From assembly GCA_023460995.1 (NCBI GenBank), contig JAEWOE010000003.1:294015-358014 (forward strand): 64,000 bases of DNA, given 5' to 3'. This document shows, piece by piece, positions 1 through 9,641 of this stretch. The translations under genes and the position numbers were made by a program. The stretch's first letter is position 1, and every line of letters starts with the position of its first letter. Below the pieces are notes generated by a model. It made no database searches and was not told the DNA's origin. It saw nothing but the letters and a program-made list of their open reading frames with translations. Source of the DNA: Bacillota bacterium (GTDB lineage: Bacteria; Bacillota_I; Bacilli_A; RF39; UBA660).

Positions 1-156
1 CTATTATATGGTATAAACAATCTTTGTTTTGTTATATCAATTAGTCCCATTTAAAAGGACTATTAACACAGTAAACTTTCTCAATTTTTAGTTCGCTTTA
101 TGGTTAAAATCAAGTTTATAAATATTAAATAAAAAGAGTATAAATACAAATATAGA

Positions 157-192
157 AAGCAGTATTATCTATTGATAATATTGCTTTTTATT
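157..192 (+). terminator. Rho-independent terminator
   Basis: A 13-bp stem (157-169 with 174-186, one G-T wobble, loop TATT) is followed by a T-rich tract. It presumably ends a transcript that enters from left of the window, because bases 1-156 hold no convincing gene. Confidence 0.7.
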
Positions 193-552
193 TTGCAGTT
201 AATAGTTCTTTTATCTAAAATTATATCGATTTTAAAAATGTGAAAGGTTAAAGTAGTAACTAGTAAGCCATTAGATGTTTTTGTAGAAGTATGTTGTTTT
301 GTATTATTAACTAAGTAGTTTAATCTATTCAAATGTTTCTTGCATCTTAAATATCTGGTATATGCAAAAGCTAAGTATTTTGATATGTAGTATTGCTTTA
401 ATAAGATACTGATTATTTTGAGAAAATTATGTAAGTGCAAGCAATCATTAAATGGTTTTGAATATAGATTATCTATTCAAAAATACTCATGTATCATATT
501 TAAATATGATTTCTTTTTGTGTTTTCTTTTATGGTGTAGAGGCCCACCATTT

Positions 553-579
553 CCTATTAATAATTTTTTTATTAATAGG
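553..579 (+). promoter_or_regulatory. Hairpin overlapping a ribosome binding site
   Basis: CCTATTAAT (553-561) and ATTAATAGG (571-579) form a perfect 9-bp inverted repeat around a T-rich loop. Its right arm contains the first bases of the AGGAGG Shine-Dalgarno at 577-582, seven bases before the ATG at 590. Folding of the mRNA would mask half of the ribosome site. A translational control role is inference; a weak terminator reading is less likely because the T-run lies in the loop. Confidence 0.45.
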
Positions 580-589
580 AGGAGAAACA

Positions 590-1072
590 ATGAATATGTA
601 CCCAAAAAGAAGAACAATTAAAGAAAATCCATATACTATAAAATTTGAACAAGAAACATATACTTACAAACTAAATTTTGTAGATAGTAATAAATTAAAT
701 CAATGTATAAAAATTAATACGGAATTATATTATGTTTTTAATAATTTTGAATTAGAAGATATATCACAAATGAACAAATTTGATAGACATATAGAACATT
801 TAGAACAAAGTGAAGAATCTTTATACAATAGAGTTAGTAATAAAGGCGCTGATGTCTATGATTTAGTATTAAGGAAAACAGTATATGAAAATTTAAAAAC
901 TGCAATAAGTCATTTACCACAAATACAAAAGAGAAGATTAATAATGTACTATTTTTATGATATGACATTAAACCAAATTGCAATAAATGAAAACTGTACC
1001 CATAGAGCAGTTAAGTTTAGTATAGATATTGCTATAGAAAAATTAAGAAAAGAATTAAAATATAAAATTTAG
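590..1072 (+). CDS. Sigma-70 region-4-like HTH regulator
   Basis: 160-residue protein. The ATG at 590 is chosen because AGGAGG sits at 577-582. The N-terminal half is a charged domain I do not recognise. Residues about 100-158 resemble sigma-70 region 4: a helix containing LPQIQKRRLIMYYFYDMT, then a helix-turn-helix (LNQIAINENCTHRAVKFSI) and a basic end. Similar one-domain proteins occur in prophages and conjugative elements as transcription activators. There is no region 2, so it is unlikely to be a complete sigma factor. It stands directly upstream of the tail and lysis cassette and could control it (inference). Confidence 0.65.
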   Translation: MNMYPKRRTIKENPYTIKFEQETYTYKLNFVDSNKLNQCIKINTELYYVFNNFELEDISQMNKFDRHIEHLEQSEESLYNRVSNKGADVYDLVLRKTVYENLKTAISHLPQIQKRRLIMYYFYDMTLNQIAINENCTHRAVKFSIDIAIEKLRKELKYKI

Positions 1073-1194
1073 ACTACAAAAAATTAAGTTAAGTGAGGAA
1101 TATAGTGAGAGGATTAACTTCTCGCTTGTTCTTCATTTTTTTGTTGAACATTATAAGTTCTTTGAAAATTAAATATAAGTAATCAAATACATTT

Positions 1195-1423
1195 TCATTA
1201 TGTTCTATATGAACAAGCACGATGACAAGTACGCCATGACCTATATGATATAGATAGCGATAATACTTGGTCATAAATATTAAGTTGCTCTTAATAATGC
1301 GATGATAAATAATGATTATAATGATACTTCTACCTAGCTTAGACTCAATCAAAGGGGTAGTCCTATTAATAAGGAAGGTTGACCTATGGAATTGATTAGC
1401 AATCAATCATTTGATTATTTTTA
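1195..1423 (+). ncRNA. Structured intergenic region, possible ncRNA
   Basis: This gene-free stretch is visibly richer in G and C than its surroundings and has nested complementarity: TGTTC/GAACA near 1200-1215, a bulged long-range pairing around 1221-1265 enclosing CTATAT/ATATAG, and TCCT/AGGA near 1358-1372. It ends with AATCAA-TCAT-TTGATT plus T's near 1403-1423, which is terminator-like. A 105-codon frame on the minus strand crosses it but has no ribosome site or recognisable fold. No known RNA family was recognised. Confidence 0.25.
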
Positions 1424-1543
1424 AAATATTATTTTAGAAAACTATATAGTATATTAGATAAATTTTGTAATGTAAAATTTTAAAGTATTTTTAATAATTA
1501 TTTCTGTTTTATATCAATTTTAATAAAGAAAGGTTGTGAAATA

Positions 1544-2683
1544 ATGGATTTAACAGAACAAAAATTAAGCGGTATTAATGAAATACATTTAACTGATTCT
1601 TTAAATGCTGCACTTTTAGAAATTAAATTAAAGAGACTAGAAAGTACAGTCGCACCAAACTCTAATGAATTAGTAATTTATGTAGATAAACAGCCAAGCA
1701 CCAATCCAAGTGAGAATAGAAAACAATATCTTTTTGAAATAGAAAGACCATTACAATATTTAAATGGTCAAAGTGACGAATTTATAGTACAAATTGATTT
1801 GTCAAATAATGATATTTTTATGAAGACTTATGTAAAAAGATTATTCATAATTAGTGAAAATTCACCTTATTTGTTAGGAGAAGCTGAACTAGAAAATCTT
1901 GATAATACTCCAGTAACTTTATTTGATGGAGAAAATTATATTTATACAAATTATGAAAATTTAAATATAGAGTTAATTTATCCTAAAAATAATGATTTAA
2001 ATAAACAATATTTAAATAACTCTATATATTTTGGTCATAAAAGCAATAATACAAATGAATTCTCTTTAGATGATATTTATTTTAAGGATGCTTTTACAAA
2101 GACTGAGAATGATTTAAATTTAGAAATCAACAACTTAACTGTAGATTCCATAACATCAAAAAATAATAAATTTAGTTTGGATACTGATGGTAATTTAGTT
2201 GTAAATAGTATTACTAGTTCACAAAATATATTAGGTGACCAAAGTATTTGCGATTTAATATATCCAGTAGGTAGTATTTACTTGTCAGTAGATGGAAGTA
2301 ATCCGTCATTAGTATTTGGCGGAGCATGGGAGCAAATAAAAGATAGGTTTTTATTAGGTGCAGGTGATACATACAATAGTGCAAGTACCGGTGGTGCTGC
2401 AAATCATACAATTTCAGTTGCTGAATTACCTAAATTTACCCCAAGTGGTTCTATAAGTGTAAATGGTAGTTCGGTATCGATAGGAGTAGATCATGATTCT
2501 GGATATGGATCAAGTGGGTTTAGTGTCCATGGTTGGGCAAATAAATCAGGGCAACAATATACTTTTGATTTAGGTGCACATAGTCATAGTGCTTCATTTT
2601 TTGGTAATCAAATAGGTGGTGACTCATCATTTAGCATCATGCCACCATATTTAACAGTTTATATGTGGAAGAGAATTTCATAG
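1544..2683 (+). CDS. Phage tail collar-domain protein
   Basis: 379 residues; the ATG follows an AAAGGTTGTG ribosome site. The first 230 residues are Asn/Asp-rich and unfamiliar. The C-terminal 140 residues carry the hallmarks of baseplate/tail collar proteins: YPVGSIYLS (near residue 240), FGGAWEQIKDRFLLGAGD, a Gly/Ser-rich section with paired His (GAHSHSASF) and the terminal MPPYLTVYMWKRI. Such proteins form the distal, receptor-facing part of phage tails or related injection devices. It is separated from the RHS gene by 130 bp in the same orientation, so the two are probably co-expressed. No other tail morphogenesis gene is in the window. Confidence 0.8.
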   Translation: MDLTEQKLSGINEIHLTDSLNAALLEIKLKRLESTVAPNSNELVIYVDKQPSTNPSENRKQYLFEIERPLQYLNGQSDEFIVQIDLSNNDIFMKTYVKRLFIISENSPYLLGEAELENLDNTPVTLFDGENYIYTNYENLNIELIYPKNNDLNKQYLNNSIYFGHKSNNTNEFSLDDIYFKDAFTKTENDLNLEINNLTVDSITSKNNKFSLDTDGNLVVNSITSSQNILGDQSICDLIYPVGSIYLSVDGSNPSLVFGGAWEQIKDRFLLGAGDTYNSASTGGAANHTISVAELPKFTPSGSISVNGSSVSIGVDHDSGYGSSGFSVHGWANKSGQQYTFDLGAHSHSASFFGNQIGGDSSFSIMPPYLTVYMWKRIS

Positions 2684-2815
2684 ATAATCTATTTTAACCA
2701 AATTAGAAATGCTTTAAGAATAAAAATAAAGTAAAAATTCAGATGAAATTATTTAATATACTTATTTCTAAAATAATCAATATCTAGAATGAAAATTTTG
2801 TGATAGGGGTGAATT

Positions 2816-5800
2816 ATGAAGGAAATAGAAATTTTAGAAAAAAGAAAAGAAAAAGAAAAACATTTCTTACAAGAAAATGGTGATATTATTGCAAGAGTAT
2901 ATAGTGATAATATTCATTTTTTTAAAGATAATAAATTTGAAGAAATAGACAATACATTAATTAAAACTGATAATTATTATACCAATATTAATAATGATTA
3001 TAAGGTATATTTTGGTGAAAATAGTAGAAATGGGTTAATGAAAATTAAAGTTCTTGATGATTATATTAATATTTATTTGAAAGATAGTTCTGAAACATAC
3101 TTAACAAACAATTCAGATAGTGTAATATATGAAGATATTATAAAAGGTATTGATTTACAATACATATTAATGCCAACTAAGGTTAAAGAAAATATAATCA
3201 TAAAAGATAAAAGTTCACTTGATAATAAATTAAATTTTACTATTGATACTAATTTAGAATTAGTACAAAATGATAATAAAACGATCTGCGCAATAAAAGG
3301 CAATAAAACTATATTTGTTATGGAAGCTCCTTATATGATGGATTCTAATAAAGTAGTAAATAATAATATATATTATATTTTAAATAATAAAAATAATATA
3401 TACACTCTTGAACTTATTTTAGATAAAGATTGGTTAAACGATGATGACATATTATATCCTGTTGTAATAGACCCTACAATAACAAATAGTGGGCAAGATA
3501 ATAATGTTTTTGACACTTATATTTATCCAAATGATACAAATGTTAATCGAAATGGTCAAGATATTTTAAAAGCTGGTGTTGAAAGGATTAATGGACAAGA
3601 TATTGTTAATAGAACACTTTTAAAGTTTACTCTTCCTACAATTGGAACAGGTAGTCAAATTACTAATGCACGTGTTAGTTTAATAGGTTATCCTATAGCA
3701 GCAGGACATCTCAATACTAGAATTATTGATGCACATAAAATTACTTCAGATTGGGTAGAAGAAACAGCAAATTGGGAGACTATGAATGATAAGTATGACA
3801 GTAGAATAGAAACAGTATTCTATTCTGGTAGAAGTTATATAGAAGAGTTAGGCGGGAATGTTAATGCAGTTTATAACAGTTTAATAATTACCGATTTAGT
3901 TAAAAAATGGTATTCTAATACTCCAAATTATGGAATTATGTTGAAAGAACATGAAGAAAATTTTATAAATAAGGACATAGCTGCATACTTTTCAAAAAAT
4001 AATAGTGTAACTGGTTTTAACCCTAAACCTATTTTAGAGATAACATATCGTAATCAAAATGGTTTAGAAAGTTATATGGATTACAGTAGCCAATCACTTA
4101 ATCTAGGTAAAACATTTATTAATAATTATAATGGTAACTTAACAGGTGTATTTAATATAGGTTCAACAGTTGCTGGAAAACTTCCTGTTAGTTTAAATCT
4201 TATATACAATACAAATGATGTTGTGTTAAATAATGATTTAGGTTATGGGTTAGGATATAAACTTAATTTACAACAAACTATAAAGAAAGTTTTAATTGAA
4301 GAAATTCTATACTTAGAGTATGTTGATGAAGATGGTACTATCCATTATTTCAAAGAAGATTCAGGGATATTTAAAGATGAAGATGGACTTTCTATGACAA
4401 TAACCCAAAGTGATACTGAATATACTTTGAAGGATAAAAGTAATAATAAAATTATTTTCAATAAAAATAACGACATAGGTTATTTAAGTGAGATAGTAGA
4501 TATAAAAGATAATAAAATTACAGTTTATTATAATAGCGATAATTTAATTTATAAAATAAAAGATTCGAATGATGCAGAAATAAGTATAGTATATGAAGAA
4601 GATAAAATTTCAATTGTGAGTCCAGATAGAATAACTTATTTAAATTATACTGATAATAAACTTATTAGTATATCATCATTAACAGGTACAACTCTGTTTC
4701 AGTATAATAACTATAATATCTTAAGCATAATAACTGATGAAACAGGTAAACAAATTAAATACGATTACTATGATGAAATACCATATCGCATAAAAAATGT
4801 AACAGAATATGGTTTAGAAAACAGTAAAGGTAATTATTTTACTCTTAAATACGGTTTTGATTCAACAACATTAATTGATAATAGAGAAAGAGCGACAACA
4901 ATAATATTTAATAATAATGGAAATGTTGTTTCAACAAGTAATTTGACCAATAATGTTGATATCAAAAATGCTTATTCAAAAGCTAATACATATTCTGAAC
5001 CAAATGCGACTGGAGAATATTATAATGGAAAAAATAAACTTCTCACAAGAAGTGTACCAATAAAATATGTAAACAATCTATTGACAAACACCAGTTTTGA
5101 AAACGATAATATTGAGTTTGTAGCCGATAGCAATGTCATTATGACAATTTCTGAAGAATTCTTTAATAATGGAAATAGAAGTTTGAAGATTAGTACTGAA
5201 GAGAACAGTAAATTTATAATGCAAAGTATAGTTGTTCCTAAAGGATATTATTATACTTTTAGTGCATTTCTCAAAAATACTAATAGTTTAAAACTATCTA
5301 TGAGTTATGTGGATGAAAATAATGAAATAATTGAGAAAGACAGCGAACTAATAAATAATAATATTGATTTTTATAGATATGATAACACTATATATTATCC
5401 AAAAACTGCGGTAAGTGATTTAATTATAAAAGTCAAATTTGAAACTTCAGGAGTTAGTTATATAGATGATATTCAACTTGAAGAAGGAGATTTAGCTAAT
5501 AATTATAACGTGCTTGAAAATTCTGATTTCTCTAAAGGATTTAATGGCTGGATAGTTAATGCAACAAAAATGGGTACGGATGAAGAAGTATCTTCAGAAC
5601 AATATTTTGATGTAGTGGATATTAATGATTTAGGAAAAAAAGCCTTAAGAATAAAAATGGATCCAAATTTCCCTACTTCAGTTGTAAATAAAATAAACAT
5701 TGCTGGTAAAGCCGGCGATGTATATACTATTTCATTTTGGTATAAAAATGAAGGAATACAAGCAGATTGGGGATTGTATCCAAATAATGTATTGGTCTCA

Positions 5801-8800
5801 TATGATTATATTGATCAATCAAATGGTCATGGTTTATTTCCAAGCACTCCATTAAACCCAAATAGTCATAACTGGCAATATTTTTCATATAGATTTGGTG
5901 CCGAAAAAGATTATAGATCTGTGAAATTACAATTTTTTCAGACATTTAATGCTAATGATTTATATATAACAAATTTATCTTTATATAAAGATATACGAGC
6001 AGTTGGGTATAATTATGATGGAAATGGAAACGTTATATCAACATCAAATTTAAATAATGATATTAGTGATTTTAAATATGATAAAAATAATCAATTAATT
6101 CAGATGACTAATCCTCGAGGTAAAAATTTTAAATTTGAATATGATAATGTGGTTACTGATCAAGTATTAGCAGGTATATCTGGAACCGGTATATCAAACA
6201 GAATAAAATATGATTCGTTTGGAAATCCGATAACAACTCAAATAATAAACAATAGTTTATCAGAAACATTAGAAAATGCTTTATATGCGATAAGAATGAA
6301 AGGTACTGATAAATATTTAAAATACGTTAATAATACTATTGCCTTAAGACACAATAGCCACAAACATGGTAATTGGATTGTAGAGAAAATTGATGACTAT
6401 TACAGAATAAAGTATTCAGTATTGGATAACAGATACTTTACTGTTCAAAATGGTATACTATCTTTAAAACAATATACGAATGATAATTCATTGTTTAGTT
6501 TAATAAAAAATAAGAATGGTAGTTACTTAATAAAATTAAAATCTGAAAATAAGTATATAAAAAATAATAATAATAATAATATGTTAGAAGTTGTTGATCT
6601 TGAAGAAGATAATTTTAATTTTGAATTTTATTTTGAAATAGCAGATAACAAACTCTTCATTGAAAATAGTGCAGAATATACAGAAGATGGAAGATTTGTT
6701 AAAACAACTACTGATACTAATTTTAATAAAACTACTTATGATATAGATCCTTTAATTGGTCTTACAAATTCTGTAACAAATGCCAAAAATCAGACAACAT
6801 ATTATACATATAATAATAAAAAACAAATTACATCAGTATCAAACGGTAATAAACGAGTTGATTATTTATATAATGGTCAAAATTTAATTGATAGAATAAA
6901 ACAAGGTACAAAAGAATATAAGTTTGAATATGATGAATTTTTAAATGCTAAATCAGTTAAAATAGGTGATGATATTACATTAATTACTAATAATTATGAA
7001 ACTAATAATGGTAATTTAGTATCATCAATTTATGGTAATAACAATACAGTTGATTTTGCATATGACGATTTTGATAGAATAAGTTCTATATCTAAAATGA
7101 ATGATATATATACATATAAGTACGGTAGTAATGGTGATTTAGTTAAAATAATATCTAATTATAATATAACCAGATTTAACTATGATTTATCTAAAAGACT
7201 AATAGATTATATATTTGATAATTTTAGAATTAAATATGATTATGATTCTAACAATAATGTCATAGATAAAACTTATAAATTAGACGATATTTCTTATAAT
7301 ATCAATAATGAACTAAATGATGATGATGCTATTACAAAGATTGAATTTAATGATAATAATATAAATTATAATTATGATTATCTTGGAAGATTAACAAATA
7401 GCAATATAAATAATAATTGTAATACTAATTATGAGTATGTAACTAATGGTAAAAGAACATCACTTCTAGTTAAAAGTATTGAAAATAATGGTGATAAAAT
7501 TTCATATAGGTATGATAAGTTAAATAATATTACACATATATATAACAATAATAAGCTTATTAATAAATATTTCTATGATGAATATAATGAACTTATTAAA
7601 GAAAATAACTATTTATCAAATGAAACAATCGGATATAAGTATGATAACTCAGGAAATATAATATCTAAAAAAGTTTATGAATTAGATACTTATAATTTAA
7701 TTAAACAAGATAAGTACGAATATGGCGACATAAAGTGGGAAGATAAATTAACTAAGTTTAATAATGATACTATAACTTATGATCAAATAGGTAACCCTCT
7801 TACTATAGGTGATAATATAGTACTTTCATGGGTTAATGGTAGAGAATTAAATAGTTATACTGATTCAAATAATACAATTAATTATAAATATAATAGTGAT
7901 GGATTTAGAACAAACAAAATTGTTAATGGTACCAATACTAACTATTATCTAGAAGGAAATAATATAGTGTTTGAAAAAACAGGTAATAATGTGCTATACT
8001 ATATACGTAGTAATGTAGATGAGTTAATAGGTTTTAAATATAATAATGACTTATATTATTATATTAAAAATGCTCAAGATGATATTATAGGGATAATGGA
8101 TAGTAATTATAGTGTAGTAGCTAGATATGAGTATGATTCTTGGGGTAATATTGTATCAATAAAAGATAGTAATAATAATGATGTTTCTAATGATAGCAAT
8201 CATATAGCAAATATTAATCCATTTAGATACAGAAGTTATTATTATGACAAAGAGACCAAATTATATTATCTAAATAGTAGGTATTATAATCCTATTTGGT
8301 GTAGATTTATTAATCCTGATGGTATCGGTGGAGCGAATAATGATATTTTAAGCCAAAATTTATATGCTTACGTATCAAATGATCCTATTAATAACTGTGA
8401 TCCAACTGGAACATTCTTAAAAAAACTATTTAAGAAAGTAGTAAACTTTGTTAGCTCAATTTTTGATTATAGCATTACTAAGGCAACACCTGCTGGTGCA
8501 CTAAAACCTAATAACCCTATACCATCAACAGCCACAACAAAACAGAAAGCAGTAAACAATAAGATCATAGATACTGTGGCAAATAGTAAAATTGAGTATA
8601 GCATAGGATTAAGTGGAGGAAGTACATTTCTCAGTGGTAACGTTTCTTATGGTGGAACAGTTTCCCCTAATGCTGGAATTAATAAAAATAGCATAACAGC
8701 AGGTGGCGGAATTTCACTTAGTATTGGATTGCCAATTTCTCCAACTGTATCATTTAGTTTTCAACCAAATTATAAGGGTGGATTCACTAATTCTAATGGT

Positions 8801-8938
8801 TGGAATAGTCCTTATGCATCATTCGGTGCAGGAATACATTATAGTACTGATAATATATATGGTATAACTTTATCTCCAAGCTTTGGAACAGATGTTGGAG
8901 TAAACTATACATGGGAGTGGGATAAAAAAGGATGCTAA
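2816..8938 (+). CDS. RHS-repeat polymorphic toxin-like protein
   Basis: 2040 residues. The order is: N-terminal region; DNRLRE-like beta domain about 230-407; YD/RHS repeats; two CBM4/9-like lectin modules about 754-891 and 896-1058; more RHS repeats interrupted by a ricin-type trefoil-like insert about 1154-1280; repeats again; and the RHS-associated core near 1801-1836 (YRSYYYDKETKLYYLNSRYY), closing with NNCDPTG near 1860. About 175 variable residues follow: Lys-rich, then Gly/Ser-rich beta-like and ending WEWDKKGC. In known RHS proteins the shell encapsulates a C-terminal toxin. No nuclease or ADP-ribosylase motif is visible, so the tip activity is unknown. No classical signal peptide is seen. 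The start is supported by a GGGGTGAATT ribosome site. Confidence 0.85.
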   Translation: MKEIEILEKRKEKEKHFLQENGDIIARVYSDNIHFFKDNKFEEIDNTLIKTDNYYTNINNDYKVYFGENSRNGLMKIKVLDDYINIYLKDSSETYLTNNSDSVIYEDIIKGIDLQYILMPTKVKENIIIKDKSSLDNKLNFTIDTNLELVQNDNKTICAIKGNKTIFVMEAPYMMDSNKVVNNNIYYILNNKNNIYTLELILDKDWLNDDDILYPVVIDPTITNSGQDNNVFDTYIYPNDTNVNRNGQDILKAGVERINGQDIVNRTLLKFTLPTIGTGSQITNARVSLIGYPIAAGHLNTRIIDAHKITSDWVEETANWETMNDKYDSRIETVFYSGRSYIEELGGNVNAVYNSLIITDLVKKWYSNTPNYGIMLKEHEENFINKDIAAYFSKNNSVTGFNPKPILEITYRNQNGLESYMDYSSQSLNLGKTFINNYNGNLTGVFNIGSTVAGKLPVSLNLIYNTNDVVLNNDLGYGLGYKLNLQQTIKKVLIEEILYLEYVDEDGTIHYFKEDSGIFKDEDGLSMTITQSDTEYTLKDKSNNKIIFNKNNDIGYLSEIVDIKDNKITVYYNSDNLIYKIKDSNDAEISIVYEEDKISIVSPDRITYLNYTDNKLISISSLTGTTLFQYNNYNILSIITDETGKQIKYDYYDEIPYRIKNVTEYGLENSKGNYFTLKYGFDSTTLIDNRERATTIIFNNNGNVVSTSNLTNNVDIKNAYSKANTYSEPNATGEYYNGKNKLLTRSVPIKYVNNLLTNTSFENDNIEFVADSNVIMTISEEFFNNGNRSLKISTEENSKFIMQSIVVPKGYYYTFSAFLKNTNSLKLSMSYVDENNEIIEKDSELINNNIDFYRYDNTIYYPKTAVSDLIIKVKFETSGVSYIDDIQLEEGDLANNYNVLENSDFSKGFNGWIVNATKMGTDEEVSSEQYFDVVDINDLGKKALRIKMDPNFPTSVVNKINIAGKAGDVYTISFWYKNEGIQADWGLYPNNVLVSYDYIDQSNGHGLFPSTPLNPNSHNWQYFSYRFGAEKDYRSVKLQFFQTFNANDLYITNLSLYKDIRAVGYNYDGNGNVISTSNLNNDISDFKYDKNNQLIQMTNPRGKNFKFEYDNVVTDQVLAGISGTGISNRIKYDSFGNPITTQIINNSLSETLENALYAIRMKGTDKYLKYVNNTIALRHNSHKHGNWIVEKIDDYYRIKYSVLDNRYFTVQNGILSLKQYTNDNSLFSLIKNKNGSYLIKLKSENKYIKNNNNNNMLEVVDLEEDNFNFEFYFEIADNKLFIENSAEYTEDGRFVKTTTDTNFNKTTYDIDPLIGLTNSVTNAKNQTTYYTYNNKKQITSVSNGNKRVDYLYNGQNLIDRIKQGTKEYKFEYDEFLNAKSVKIGDDITLITNNYETNNGNLVSSIYGNNNTVDFAYDDFDRISSISKMNDIYTYKYGSNGDLVKIISNYNITRFNYDLSKRLIDYIFDNFRIKYDYDSNNNVIDKTYKLDDISYNINNELNDDDAITKIEFNDNNINYNYDYLGRLTNSNINNNCNTNYEYVTNGKRTSLLVKSIENNGDKISYRYDKLNNITHIYNNNKLINKYFYDEYNELIKENNYLSNETIGYKYDNSGNIISKKVYELDTYNLIKQDKYEYGDIKWEDKLTKFNNDTITYDQIGNPLTIGDNIVLSWVNGRELNSYTDSNNTINYKYNSDGFRTNKIVNGTNTNYYLEGNNIVFEKTGNNVLYYIRSNVDELIGFKYNNDLYYYIKNAQDDIIGIMDSNYSVVARYEYDSWGNIVSIKDSNNNDVSNDSNHIANINPFRYRSYYYDKETKLYYLNSRYYNPIWCRFINPDGIGGANNDILSQNLYAYVSNDPINNCDPTGTFLKKLFKKVVNFVSSIFDYSITKATPAGALKPNNPIPSTATTKQKAVNNKIIDTVANSKIEYSIGLSGGSTFLSGNVSYGGTVSPNAGINKNSITAGGGISLSIGLPISPTVSFSFQPNYKGGFTNSNGWNSPYASFGAGIHYSTDNIYGITLSPSFGTDVGVNYTWEWDKKGC

Positions 8939-9138
8939 AAGAAATTCTATTAAGTATATTATTAATGAGTTCTACAACAATATTTTTTAAATTCTTCCGT
9001 CATTTGCCTAGCAAAGGTAATTGGATTTATGAATATGAAGATGAAACATGGGCTAAGATTTTAATAATTATGACCAGAGTAGTTGGATTTTTATTTGGTT
9101 TATTTATTTTAATTAACGCAATGTTTTTCAGCAAATAA
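8932..9138 (+). CDS. Small membrane protein, possible RHS immunity
   Basis: 68 residues. Its ATG lies inside the last codons of the RHS gene (overlap ATGCTAA), so translation is probably coupled. It has two hydrophobic segments (about residues 4-20 and 43-65) flanking a charged loop (SKGNWIYEYEDETWAK). I recognise no family. A tiny overlapping gene directly after a polymorphic toxin is the usual place for an immunity gene, and the membrane location would suit a tip that acts on membranes; both statements are inference. It could instead be a lysis-cassette spanin or antiholin-like partner of the downstream holin. Confidence 0.5.
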   Translation: MLKEILLSILLMSSTTIFFKFFRHLPSKGNWIYEYEDETWAKILIIMTRVVGFLFGLFILINAMFFSK

Positions 9139-9172
9139 TAATATTAAATTTTGATAAAAATCAAAATTAGTG

Positions 9173-9210
9173 AATGAAAGTTATACATATAATAAAACTT
9201 TCATTTTTTT
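9173..9210 (+). terminator. Rho-independent terminator after RHS unit
   Basis: AATGAAAGTT (9173-9182) pairs perfectly with AACTTTCATT (9196-9205) and runs into a T tract. A second A/T-only inverted repeat lies just before it at 9147-9168. It separates the RHS/immunity pair from the holin/endolysin pair, which therefore may have its own expression level. Confidence 0.6.
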
Positions 9211-9238
9211 GTGTAATTAAATAATAGGAGGTGAAAAC

Positions 9239-9640
9239 TTGAAAATAATAGATTTGATAAAATTGATTCTAACATTTATAGGTACTTCACTAGGGTATTT
9301 TCTTGGTGGTTTTGATGCACTGTTGGTAACTTTATTGCTATTTATGATAATTGACTATATAACAGGGGTACTTGATGCAATCTCAAATAAAAAACTATCA
9401 AGTAGTGTTGGTTTTAAAGGAATATGCAAAAAAGTAATAATATTGTTAATGGTTACAATTGCTAATAGAATAGATATTACTTTAGGATTGCAAGAAATAA
9501 GATATGTTGTCATATCTTTTTATTTAGCTAATGAAGGTATATCAATAATTGAAAATGCTTCATTACTAGGTGTACCTATTCCGCAAAAACTTGAAGATAT
9601 TTTGGAACAGTTAAAAAATGAAGAGAAAGAGAGTCAATAA
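9239..9640 (+). CDS. Phage holin (toxin-secretion/lysis holin family)
   Basis: 133 residues beginning with TTG at 9239, seven bases after AGGAGG (9226-9231). Three membrane segments fill about residues 8-105, and the DYITGVLDA signature after segment two is typical of the phage holin 4 / toxin-secretion holin family, which includes TcdE-like proteins. These form membrane lesions that let an endolysin or a large toxin leave the cell. The C-terminus is charged (QLKNEEKESQ). The stop is one base before the endolysin ATG. Location between an RHS toxin and an endolysin suggests export or lysis of producer cells (inference). Confidence 0.85.
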   Translation: MKIIDLIKLILTFIGTSLGYFLGGFDALLVTLLLFMIIDYITGVLDAISNKKLSSSVGFKGICKKVIILLMVTIANRIDITLGLQEIRYVVISFYLANEGISIIENASLLGVPIPQKLEDILEQLKNEEKESQ

Positions 9641-9641
9641 T

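Noticed and set aside
165..440. Minus-strand 91-codon reading frame at the left edge
   Set aside because: It overlaps a strong plus-strand terminator, has no ribosome site and has a composition expected of AT-rich noncoding DNA.
1089..1406. Minus-strand 105-codon frame in the structured intergenic region
   Set aside because: No Shine-Dalgarno, low-complexity Ile runs and no recognised fold; treated as shadow of a possible RNA.
2260..2680. DGR variable region in the first tail-collar gene
   Set aside because: Collar ends can be DGR targets, but here codons keep the A/T-ending bias and no GC jump is seen.
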